From the NCBI GenBank assembly GCA_937954195.1, contig CALFYR010000261.1, forward strand, positions 1 to 6,169: DNA of 6,169 bases, written 5' to 3'. The stretch is from an uncultured Dehalococcoidia bacterium (GTDB lineage Bacteria > Chloroflexota > Dehalococcoidia > Tepidiformales > Tepidiformaceae). A model generated the notes under the pieces. The model did no database searches, was not told where the DNA came from, and worked only from the letters and a program-made list of their open reading frames with translations. Of this stretch, positions 1 through 5,311 are shown one piece after another (within the stretch, counting starts at the first letter, position 1; the number at the start of each line of letters is the position of its first letter). The translations under genes and the position numbers were made by a program.

Positions 1-1
1 T

Positions 2-565
2 TTGTGGCCGAACTGGGCGCCCGATGGCCGTTCGGTGGTGGGTTCGGCGGATGGCTCTACGGTCGTCCAGGTGTTCCTCGATGGGACACGAAACGAGGTG
101 AGCATCGACCTCGAGGAGGACGCGTACCTTGGCGAGCTCTCGATCTCGCCGGACGGGACGAAGGTGCTGAGCGCATCGTTCCTCGGCGATATCCGCATCA
201 TCGACATGGAGACGGGACGGACCACGGTGCTGGCGCGCGCGCCCCAGTTCGAAGGCGGCGGCAGATGCGGCGGCTCGACCGGCAAGCTCTCGGCGTGGCT
301 GGATGACGACACCGTGGTGTGGCACGAGTCGTACGCGCCGCGCGGTCAGAACGGCATCACGATCGCGACGGTAGAAGGCGGCATCCAGCGAGTGATCCCG
401 TTCTTCAGCATCCAGGACCTGAAGGTGGTTGCGCCGGGGCTGATTTCGTTCTCGACCTGGGAGTGGATGGAGGACCAGCCGGAACTGGCTGCCACGTGGC
501 TGCTCGACGTTGAGAGCGGTGAGGGTCGGCCGGTGGTGGTCGGCGGATACGGGGTGTGGCACTAG
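2..565 (+). CDS. C-terminal part of a beta-propeller (TolB/WD40-like) protein, 5' truncated
   Basis: The reading frame is open from the window edge to TAG at 563-565, giving 187 visible residues; the first codon (TTG) is most likely an internal Leu, so the true start lies outside. Two PDG turns typical of TolB/PD40-type propeller blades are visible, WAPDG at residues 5-9 and SISPDG at 47-52. The second is followed by a strand and a D-x-E-T-G-R turn (68-73, IIDMETGR). A third blade-like strand (SAWLDDDTVVW, 97-107) and a last one ending in LLDVESGEGR (167-176) follow. Such propellers usually mediate protein or ligand binding, often in the periplasm or attached to a larger enzyme or regulator; nothing catalytic is visible here. 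What the missing N-terminus carries (signal peptide, kinase, peptidase) cannot be told. The frame is well supported by regular blade spacing; the specific role is unknown. Confidence 0.8.
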   Translation: MWPNWAPDGRSVVGSADGSTVVQVFLDGTRNEVSIDLEEDAYLGELSISPDGTKVLSASFLGDIRIIDMETGRTTVLARAPQFEGGGRCGGSTGKLSAWLDDDTVVWHESYAPRGQNGITIATVEGGIQRVIPFFSIQDLKVVAPGLISFSTWEWMEDQPELAATWLLDVESGEGRPVVVGGYGVWH

Positions 566-706
566 CCTTACCCCCGGGGTGGCGCTTGTTGGGACTGCTC
601 GGTGGTCGTCGCGACGGCTGGCCCTCACCCCAGCCCTCTCCCACCGAAGCGGCGGGAGAGGGGGCTACCCAACGCGTGGTGGCGCGGCTCCGGTTGAACG
701 GGTAGG
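566..706. other. Intergenic region between propeller gene and split-barrel gene
   Basis: This 141-base gap follows the propeller stop. It holds the palindromic element at 634-662 and, at 570-580, a short perfect palindrome (ACCCCCGGGGT) too tight to form a loop. I see no convincing -35/-10 pair and no hairpin followed by a T run, so neither a promoter nor an intrinsic terminator is called. Confidence 0.5.
632..666. repeat. Palindromic intergenic element (CCCTCTCCC / GGGAGAGGG)
   Basis: CCCTCTCCC at 634-642 is the exact reverse complement of GGGAGAGGG at 654-662. The 11-base centre (643-653) can add a CCG/CGG pair around an AAG loop. An alternative fold pairs AGCC (632-635) with GGCT (663-666) after a 2-base bulge. 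The lead-in CCCTCACCCCAG just before it matches the 'CCCTCACCCyArCCCTCTCCC' palindromes that I know as dispersed intergenic repeats in many GC-rich bacteria. No T run follows, so it is not a classic Rho-independent terminator, though it could shield a 3' end. Only one copy is in this window, so its dispersed nature is inference. Confidence 0.6.
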
Positions 707-1174
707 GTGCGGGCGGTGGGTTTTCGGGATCTGACGGCGGACGAGATTGAGCACGTGCTGGAGCGGGAGCGCGTGGTGCGGCTGGGGTTCGCGACGGACG
801 ACGAGTTGTATGTGGTGCCGGTGTTCTACACGTGGTTCGAAGGGGCGCTGTGCGGGCTAACGACGCCAGGCCGAAAGACGGAAATGGCGGAGGGTTCGCG
901 GGCTGTCGCGTTCCAGGTGGATAGCACCGGAGCGACCGGGCCGTTCGAATGGGCGAGCGTGAGCGGTGAAGGCACGTGGGAGGTGGTGACGGACCAGGCG
1001 GAGTACGGGCATTTCGCGGCGAAGCTGAGCGCCTCGCTGGCGGACGCTCCCGAATGGGCCGCGCAGATGCTGCAGCAGCGCTTCATGCGGCTGGGGATGG
1101 TGGCGTGGAGGATTCGGCCCGGGGTGGTTTCGGGAAGGGCGCACGGGCCGGATGAGGACGACGCCCTGGTCTGA
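707..1174 (+). CDS. Pyridoxamine 5'-phosphate oxidase-family FMN-binding split-barrel protein
   Basis: This 155-residue protein has the layout of small split-barrel flavoproteins of the PNPOx-like/NimA-related group. A helix (DLTADEIEHVLERERVVRLG, residues 8-27) is followed by paired strands with a D-E-L-Y-V-V-P-V-F-Y run (32-41). Then comes the loop TTPGRKTEMAEGSRAVAFQVD (52-72), whose G-R-K-T-E-M resembles the phosphate-binding region contacting FMN. Next is a W-A-S-V-S-G-E-G-T-W-E-V-V strand pair (82-94) and a C-terminal helix plus strand (LGMVAWRIRPG). Relatives reduce or bind flavin-linked substrates, and some protect against nitroimidazoles; the actual substrate here is unknown and the protein is probably cytosolic. 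The start is GTG at 707. An in-frame GTG at 716 would trim three residues and is equally possible, since neither has a strong ribosome site. It ends one base from the stop of the convergent hydrolase gene. Confidence 0.85.
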   Translation: MRAVGFRDLTADEIEHVLERERVVRLGFATDDELYVVPVFYTWFEGALCGLTTPGRKTEMAEGSRAVAFQVDSTGATGPFEWASVSGEGTWEVVTDQAEYGHFAAKLSASLADAPEWAAQMLQQRFMRLGMVAWRIRPGVVSGRAHGPDEDDALV

Positions 1175-1175
1175 C

Positions 1176-2216
1176 CTACACCGGGAGCCAGTAGAGCTGC
1201 TTGCCGCGCATCACCTTGCCCAGGCGGCCCTGTTCGAACAGGTACTCCAGGTGGGCGAGCGTCTCGCCGACGGCGGCGCGCTGCATGTGTGGTTCGAACT
1301 CGGCGAGGGTGCCAGTCGCCCACTTCACCCGTCCCGCGACCTCCCAGCCGGTGGAACCGCCGCTATCCACGCAGGCGACCATTTCGTCGAGGCGGACTTC
1401 GTGGTGGGATTCGATCTCGGCGATGCGCTTCTTCAGGTCCTTGATTTCGAACTCGTGCGCCGGGAGGACGAGTTCGACGTCCAGGTTGAGGAGCAGGTCG
1501 AGCGAGCGCATGTAGTCACCGAGCGGGCTGCCGTGTGTCTGGGCGTGGATCGAGACGTTCGGCGTGATGGTCGGCAGGATGTGGTCGCCCGTGAGCAAGA
1601 TCTTGCGGTTCGGCTCGTAGAGGCAGATGTGCCCCGGCGAGTGACCAGGCGTCCAGATGATCTCGAAGTCGAAGTCGCCGACCTTGAAGGTTTCGCCGCC
1701 CTTCACCTCGGTATCGGGGGGGACGGCGGCGACCATGCCAATCATGCCCATTGAGCCGCGAGACATGTTCGGGGTATCCATCGGGGGCACGCCGTTCGAT
1801 TCCATGAAAGCGGCCATGTCATCGACGAGGCCCTTCGGAGCGAAGTAGCGCGTGTTGATGACTTCGGCATCCTTTTCGTGGATGACGAGTTCGAGTTCGC
1901 TCTGCTGCTTCAGGCGGCCGGCCATGCCGTAGTGGTCCGGGTGGACGTGGGTGATGACCAGCTTGGTGATTTCCGACGGGTGGGAGCCGTGCTCCTTCAT
2001 GCCCTCTTCGAGCGCCTGGTAGGCGCTATCGGTGTTCCAGCCGCAGTCGACGAGGACGGTGTCGTCGCCGTCCTTAATGAGGTACGGGAGGACGTACGGG
2101 AGGCCCTTGGTGACGCGGGGATGCTCCTGAAGCTGCACGCGGAGGGCTTTCGCATCCTCGATGGTGAACTGCGGGAAGGGTGTGAGCAGCTGGTAGATGC
2201 CATCGGTGATGCGCAT
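1176..2216 (-). CDS. MBL-fold metallohydrolase with C-terminal winged-helix-like domain
   Basis: The 346-residue product shows the full metal-binding set of the metallo-beta-lactamase fold. THVHPDH at residues 89-95 supplies H90, H92, D94 and H95. TPGHSPGH at 189-196 supplies the third zinc His, TGDH at 209-212 the bridging Asp (D211), and LPAHE at 251-255 the last His (H254). An N-terminal strand pair (VLPYLIKDGDDTVLVDCGW, 42-60) is typical of glyoxalase II/LACTB2-like members. Residues 256-346 form a helical tail ending in GKQLYWLPV, like the winged helix of LACTB2-type hydrolases. The reaction is probably hydrolysis of a thioester, ester or lactone, but the substrate cannot be read from sequence. 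A Met-rich insertion (residues 146-161) lies between the second and third metal motifs. The ATG start is preceded by GAGG nine bases upstream, and the protein has no signal peptide. The stop is tail-to-tail with the split-barrel gene. Confidence 0.93.
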   Translation of the reverse strand: MRITDGIYQLLTPFPQFTIEDAKALRVQLQEHPRVTKGLPYVLPYLIKDGDDTVLVDCGWNTDSAYQALEEGMKEHGSHPSEITKLVITHVHPDHYGMAGRLKQQSELELVIHEKDAEVINTRYFAPKGLVDDMAAFMESNGVPPMDTPNMSRGSMGMIGMVAAVPPDTEVKGGETFKVGDFDFEIIWTPGHSPGHICLYEPNRKILLTGDHILPTITPNVSIHAQTHGSPLGDYMRSLDLLLNLDVELVLPAHEFEIKDLKKRIAEIESHHEVRLDEMVACVDSGGSTGWEVAGRVKWATGTLAEFEPHMQRAAVGETLAHLEYLFEQGRLGKVMRGKQLYWLPV

Positions 2217-2225
2217 TGAAAGGAA

Positions 2226-2229
2226 CCTC
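2226..2229 (-). promoter_or_regulatory. Ribosome binding site of the MBL hydrolase gene
   Basis: On the minus strand GAGG lies nine bases before the ATG at 2216-2214. It supports that ATG as the start. Confidence 0.5.
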
Positions 2230-2273
2230 GGGGGTCGGCTCGCCGTCCTGTCCGGGGGTTGGCGGCTGAGCCG

Positions 2274-2302
2274 ATACTACGGAGTTCGTTCACGCGAGGC
2301 AA
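2274..2302 (-). promoter_or_regulatory. Candidate housekeeping promoter for the MBL hydrolase gene
   Basis: On the minus strand TTGCCT (2302-2297) is separated by exactly 17 bases from TAGTAT (2279-2274). Each hexamer matches the sigma-70 consensus at four of six positions. It sits in the 95-base gap between the DUF421 stop and the hydrolase start and predicts a leader of about 50 bases. The -10 box overlaps one arm of an imperfect inverted repeat (TCGGCT 2235-2240 with AGCCGA 2269-2274) that might act in regulation. The call is consensus-based only. Read-through from the upstream DUF421 operon is also possible, as no terminator is visible in the gap. Confidence 0.35.
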
Positions 2303-2311
2303 AGGATTCGG

Positions 2312-3094
2312 CTAGCGGCCGAGTATTCCCCGGCGCGAACGGCGGCTCGTCCCGCCGTTTCCGCCCGTTTCGCCGCGAACCGACTGCGCCGGGTGGGCCC
2401 AGCCGGTGACGTTATCGCAGGCAACACAGGCGCCGAGCGGTTCGCCGGGGACGGCGCCGCGGATTGCACCGCATGTGCAGCAGGCGAGGTCCGTTTCTTC
2501 CGAAACGGAAGCTCGAGCGTCGAGTGGTTCGGGGTAATCGGGGTCGGTTGCCGGCGTGAGAGGCAGGCCCGGGCGAACCTCCTCCTTTGGATACAGCCAA
2601 ACGCTGATCCGCCCGGAGGGTTCGAGGTAGGCGCGCTTCACCTGCCCGAGATGCTCGACCCCCTCTTCGCGCAGCAGCATGAAGAGCTCGTCGCGGGCGA
2701 AGTGTTCGGCGTGCATGGCCTTTGTATCCACCACGCCATCGACGACGAAGCGGGACGAGGTGCTTTCGACGAAGCGTTCGGCCTTCTCGGAGTGATCGAC
2801 CAGGATTGCGACGCCGCGTTGCAGCAACACGATGGCCGTGACGACCGCCATGGCATGCACAAGCGGTACATCGGCGTAGAACATGGGGTCGCCGACGGCC
2901 GAGCCGAGGGCGACGACCATCAGGAGTTCGAAGGGAGAGAGCTCGCCGAGCCCACGCTTCCCGGTGATGCGCACCAGGACCAGCGTGTAGACGAACATGA
3001 AGACGGTGCGGAAGACGATCTCCGCCAGGAACCAGATGGGCTCATCGCCAAGGAACATGCGGCGAAGGTCGAACACCTCAACTTCGCCGCCCAT
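2312..3094 (-). CDS. DUF421 (YetF-like) membrane protein with C-terminal CxxC...CxxC tail
   Basis: The 260-residue protein matches the DUF421/YetF family. Three hydrophobic segments lie at roughly residues 20-41, 54-68 and 77-99. The family's signature is seen in FRTVFMFVYTLVLVRITGKR (28-47), followed by GLGELSPFELLMVVALGSAVGDP. A cytosolic domain follows (SRFVVDGVVDTKAMH..., about 114-170), with the usual 'dL...LR..Gv..l..V..a.lE.sG.isV' pattern. The biochemical role of this family is unsettled; Bacillus members are linked to the envelope and spores. Beyond the family region there is a tail of about 90 residues with C205-x-x-C208 and C223-x-x-C226, a likely zinc knuckle, ending in a basic Arg/Gly-rich stretch (249-260). 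The ATG start follows the stop of the upstream YvlD-like gene by 2 bases, so the two are probably co-translated. No downstream terminator is seen. Confidence 0.88.
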   Translation of the reverse strand: MGGEVEVFDLRRMFLGDEPIWFLAEIVFRTVFMFVYTLVLVRITGKRGLGELSPFELLMVVALGSAVGDPMFYADVPLVHAMAVVTAIVLLQRGVAILVDHSEKAERFVESTSSRFVVDGVVDTKAMHAEHFARDELFMLLREEGVEHLGQVKRAYLEPSGRISVWLYPKEEVRPGLPLTPATDPDYPEPLDARASVSEETDLACCTCGAIRGAVPGEPLGACVACDNVTGWAHPAQSVRGETGGNGGTSRRSRRGILGR

Positions 3095-3096
3095 GG

Positions 3097-3537
3097 CTAA
3101 CTGACCTTCCGGGCGACCTTCTTGGGGTTGATGAGCTGCGTGAGCAGGAAGCTGACGATGCTGATGATGACCGCGCCGAAGAACGCGGCCCAGAAGCCAT
3201 CGATATCGAAGCGGATGGAATCGAACTTGCCGGCGATCCAGGCGGTGAGCGCCAACAGCGCGGTGTTAATCAGGATGAGCGCGAACCCGAGGGTGAGGAT
3301 GAGCGCCGGGAACGTGCCGAAGACGAGGAGCGGCTTCAGGTAGGCGTTCAACAGGCCGAGGATGAGCGCCACGATGAGCGTGCTACGCCAGCCTTCCAGG
3401 TGAATGCCACCGATGAGTTCGGCGGCGATCCACACAGCGACGGCGGTGATGAGCCACGTGATAACGAACGCCACAAGCCGCTGGGCGCCGGTGGGCTTGC
3501 GGTTGATGCCACCGATCGAAATTTCGAAGCCTCGCAT
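3097..3537 (-). CDS. YvlD-type / phage-holin-4 superfamily (PF04020-like) membrane protein
   Basis: This small integral membrane protein has 146 residues and four predicted helices, at about 20-43, 52-70, 72-95 and 115-134. The pattern of the PF04020 family is recognisable: helix 1 ending in AAELIGGIHLEG, then W-R-S-T-L-I-V-A-L-I-L-G-L-L-N-A-Y-L-K-P-L (50-70), then TLGFALILINTALL (82-95) and a late F-D-I-D-G-F-W-A-A-F-F-G-A (110-122). Despite the 'holin' name these are chromosomal proteins of unknown function, often tied to envelope stress; nothing here suggests a prophage. I start it at ATG 3537 because the family core begins near residue 20. An in-frame ATG at 3594 has a closer AGG and would add 19 polar residues. 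The open frame continues upstream antisense to the repeat gene, but that part is not believable as protein. It leads a two-gene operon with the DUF421 gene. Confidence 0.85.
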   Translation of the reverse strand: MRGFEISIGGINRKPTGAQRLVAFVITWLITAVAVWIAAELIGGIHLEGWRSTLIVALILGLLNAYLKPLLVFGTFPALILTLGFALILINTALLALTAWIAGKFDSIRFDIDGFWAAFFGAVIISIVSFLLTQLINPKKVARKVS

Positions 3538-3658
3538 GGGAGTAGTTTCCCACAGTTGGCGCCCGTGCAACTGCCCAAGACCTTGCAACTTCATCTTTAC
3601 CTGACACCTTTTGACTCTCACTTCCGATGTACGCGGTGAAAGACAGTCGGAGGGACCG
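3538..3658. promoter_or_regulatory. Divergent intergenic region with TGCAACT direct repeat
   Basis: These 121 bases separate the start of the YvlD-like gene (minus) from the start of the repeat-protein gene (plus) and must hold promoters for both operons. TGCAACT occurs twice on the plus strand, at 3566-3572 and 3584-3590, 18 bases start to start. The stretch 3584-3620 is locally AT-richer than its surroundings and includes TTGACT at 3611-3616, but no good -10 hexamer sits at the proper distance. The promoters may use an alternative sigma factor, perhaps the one encoded at 5308. No specific promoter is called. Confidence 0.4.
3649..3653 (+). promoter_or_regulatory. Strong ribosome binding site deciding the start of the repeat protein
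   Basis: GGAGG lies five bases before ATG 3659. The frame is also open from TTG 3611, but that codon has no such site and would place 16 polar residues before the signal peptide. This favours 3659. Confidence 0.75.
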
Positions 3659-4420
3659 ATGGCTGCATCACGAACGTTCATTGGAATGGCCGCAGGGGCG
3701 GCACTGACGATTGGGTTGGGCGGGTTCGCACTCACCCAGGCAGCAAACGACCCGGGGACTGACACACCCGCCACGACCCCCATCGTCGGTTCGGGCAGCG
3801 ATGACAACGGTGGGACGCTGAACCGGGATTCCCGCAGCGAAGGCGGCGATGACCGCCAGAATGCTGGGGCCTCATCACAGGAGGGGGTTGGCACGTCGTC
3901 TCCGACCGTGGGAGCCACGGCCGGGACGTTCGATGACCGGGGCGGTGACCGGGACCGGGATGACCGGTTCGAACCCGGCGATGACCGGGACCAGAACGGG
4001 TCGCCGGCCGCGCCTGTCGATGACGGCTCGCCTTCCGCCGTGAGCGGAAATGCGGCCGCGTCGACGCCTACGCCAGGTGACTCGTCACAGACATCCGATG
4101 ACAGCGGGGGCGACCGGGACCGGGACGACCGTTTTGAACCCGGTGATGACCGGGACCAGAACGGCAGCACCAACGCGACGCTCGATGGTTCACCATCGGC
4201 CAGCAGCTCGCCGTCGGCGAGTTCCACACCAGATGGACCAGACGACAACGGTGGTGATCGCGACCGCGATGACCGGTTCGAACCTGGGGACGATCGGGAC
4301 GTGAACGGGGGCGGATCGTCCATCGACGACGATGATGACGACGACGACGATGACAGCGGAAACCGTGGACGAGATGACAATGGCGATGATTCTCGGGGCC
4401 GCGGCTCGGACGACGACTAG
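3659..4420 (+). CDS. Exported Asp/Arg-rich repeat protein (gene A of the sigma operon)
   Basis: I do not recognise a named family. The product has 253 residues and no cysteine. Residues 1-29 form a signal peptide or N-terminal anchor: R5, then hydrophobic FIGMAAGAALTIGLGGFAL, with plausible cleavage near TQA/AND (28/29). The rest is low-complexity and very acidic. A 23-residue module (DD-x-GG followed by DRDRDDRFEPGDDRD) recurs at residues 92-114, 147-169 and 195-217, with a degenerate copy at 48-70. Linkers are rich in Ser, Thr, Pro and Ala. Ten consecutive Asp lie at 223-232, and the end is Gly/Arg/Asp-rich. The Asp spacing hints at cation (Ca2+) binding; this is inference. The gene opens a tight operon: its stop is three bases before the membrane-protein start. 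Third-position-only differences between repeat copies show the frame is truly translated. Confidence 0.8.
   Translation: MAASRTFIGMAAGAALTIGLGGFALTQAANDPGTDTPATTPIVGSGSDDNGGTLNRDSRSEGGDDRQNAGASSQEGVGTSSPTVGATAGTFDDRGGDRDRDDRFEPGDDRDQNGSPAAPVDDGSPSAVSGNAAASTPTPGDSSQTSDDSGGDRDRDDRFEPGDDRDQNGSTNATLDGSPSASSSPSASSTPDGPDDNGGDRDRDDRFEPGDDRDVNGGGSSIDDDDDDDDDDSGNRGRDDNGDDSRGRGSDDD
3800..3868 (+). repeat. Acidic module, copy 0 (degenerate)
   Basis: This encodes residues 48-70 of the exported protein, beginning DDNGG. Over the last 20 positions it keeps 11 residues of the consensus copy, including the closing G-D-D-R, but has lost most of the alternating Asp residues. Confidence 0.6.
3932..4000 (+). 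repeat. Acidic module, copy 1
   Basis: This encodes residues 92-114 of the exported protein. Its last 20 residues, GGDRDRDDRFEPGDDRDQNG, are identical to copy 2 in protein but not in DNA. Confidence 0.9.
4097..4165 (+). repeat. Acidic module, copy 2
   Basis: This encodes residues 147-169 of the exported protein. Against copy 1 the last 60 bases differ at seven sites, all synonymous third positions. Confidence 0.9.
4241..4309 (+). repeat. Acidic module, copy 3
   Basis: This encodes residues 195-217 of the exported protein. Over the 20-residue core it differs from copy 1 by a single residue (Val for Gln at position 18) and by eight synonymous codons. Confidence 0.9.
4325..4354 (+). repeat. 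Poly-aspartate (GAY)10 codon run
   Basis: Ten consecutive Asp codons (a mix of GAC and GAT) encode residues 223-232 of the exported protein. The imperfect trinucleotide run could change length by slippage without breaking the frame. Confidence 0.85.
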
Positions 4421-4423
4421 CTG

Positions 4424-5311
4424 GTGAGCGCCGGGGGAATCGACGTGGACGAGCTTGCGGAACGACTCGAAGAAGCCCTTGCGGGCCGGCACGTGCCCGG
4501 CCCGCACGAGGGTGACGTGCGGGCGCTCGTCAATCTCGCGAGCGACGTGAGTGGTCTCGTTCTCCCCGGCCCCGACGAGGCCACCCGCATGCGGTTGAGT
4601 GCCCGGTTCGAGCGCACGCTCGAACGGGATCGAGACTCGTGGTGGGTGGGGCTGGTTGGGTGGCTCGGTGTGGGTCCGGCGCCACGCCCGTTCTCCCAGC
4701 GGCTCGCGGCCGGCCTGCTCTTCCTGACCCTTAGCGGCGGTACCGCTTCGATCGTGTCTGGGACGTCTCCGTACGAAGCGGCGACGGCGGTGGCGGACTT
4801 CGCGGGGTCCCTGGTCCGGAACCTGGATCCACGCGATAGCGGGGGTGGGCCGGGCGTCGCGACGCCAACGCCCGGTACAACCGCTACGGCCGAGCCTTCT
4901 CCAGGTGCGACAGCTGACGCCGGGTCCCCGTCGGCGACCCCCGACCCGAATACCACCCCGAGTCCCGGCCAGACACCAACCGCGGAACCGACGCAGAGCG
5001 GAGGCACACCGGGCACACCGAGCGGTACGGTAACCACCGTCGTCACGTCGCCTGCCGCGACGACGACACCCGGAGGTCCGGAAACGGAGACGCCCGGAAC
5101 AAGCACTCCACCGCCCGGCGCGGGCACACCGACGGTTCCTTCCGCCTCGCCGACCGAAGACGAGGATGACTTCGAGACCGAGACCCCGGATGACGGTTCG
5201 GATGACAACGGCGGAGACATCGATCGCGATGATCGGACGGAACCCGGTGACGACCGGGACTCCAGTGATGACGACGATTCCGTTTCGGGCAGCGGGGGCG
5301 ACGATTCGTGA
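4424..5311 (+). CDS. Single-pass membrane protein, putative atypical anti-sigma factor (gene B)
   Basis: The 295-residue product is built like a membrane-anchored regulator. Residues 6-72 are a small, probably helical domain (DVDELAERLEEALAG..., then PGPDEATRMRLSARFERTLE), resembling N-termini of proteins encoded beside sigma factors, such as DUF5667-type. A transmembrane segment lies at about 93-112 (RLAAGLLFLTLSGGTASIV). A Pro/Thr/Ser/Gly-rich stalk spans about 143-245, and an acidic tail with one copy of the 23-residue module (260-282) ends the protein. It has no Cys, so it is not a zinc-binding (ZAS) anti-sigma factor. The predicted topology puts the N-terminus in the cytosol and the stalk and tail outside. 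GTG 4424 lies three bases after the previous stop; GTG 4445, with GGGGGA seven bases before it, is an alternative start. Its TGA overlaps the sigma-factor start. The anti-sigma role is inferred from architecture and position only. Confidence 0.8.
   Translation: MSAGGIDVDELAERLEEALAGRHVPGPHEGDVRALVNLASDVSGLVLPGPDEATRMRLSARFERTLERDRDSWWVGLVGWLGVGPAPRPFSQRLAAGLLFLTLSGGTASIVSGTSPYEAATAVADFAGSLVRNLDPRDSGGGPGVATPTPGTTATAEPSPGATADAGSPSATPDPNTTPSPGQTPTAEPTQSGGTPGTPSGTVTTVVTSPAATTTPGGPETETPGTSTPPPGAGTPTVPSASPTEDEDDFETETPDDGSDDNGGDIDRDDRTEPGDDRDSSDDDDSVSGSGGDDS
5201..5269 (+). repeat. Acidic module, copy 4, in the membrane protein
   Basis: This encodes residues 260-282 of the membrane protein, starting DDNGGDIDRDDRTEPGDDRD. 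It keeps 15 of 20 core positions of copy 1 of the neighbouring exported protein. This is the sequence link between the two genes. Confidence 0.85.

Noticed and set aside
1229..1242. Perfect 14-base palindrome CCTGTTCGAACAGG
   Set aside because: It lies inside the hydrolase coding sequence over Phe-Glu-Gln codons. The same TGTTCGAACA core recurs over Phe-Glu-Gln in the sigma gene, so codon choice explains it.
1152..1754. Plus-strand 200-codon frame opposite the MBL hydrolase
   Set aside because: Antisense to a complete MBL protein with all metal motifs; it shows no family features.
2235..2274. Inverted repeat TCGGCT...AGCCGA in the hydrolase leader
   Set aside because: Six-base arms with a 28-base loop are expected by chance in GC-rich DNA; mentioned with the promoter but not called as an operator or riboswitch.
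2393..3100. Plus-strand 235-codon frame opposite the DUF421 gene
   Set aside because: Antisense shadow of a gene with a clear family pattern; the composition is rich in Glu/Asp/His without any domain.
3097..3537. Prophage holin
   Set aside because: PF04020-type proteins carry the holin label by superfamily only; there are no phage genes, endolysin or attachment sites in the window.
3611..3658. TTG start at 3611 for the repeat protein
   Set aside because: It lacks a ribosome site, adds 16 polar residues before the signal peptide, and ATG 3659 has GGAGG at the proper distance.
3538..4380. Minus-strand extension of the YvlD-like frame over the repeat gene (about 280 extra residues, Ser/Arg-rich)
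   Set aside because: It is the antisense of Asp/Arg/Gly codons in the repeat gene, has no domain, and the repeat copies vary at third positions of the plus-strand frame, which shows plus-strand coding.
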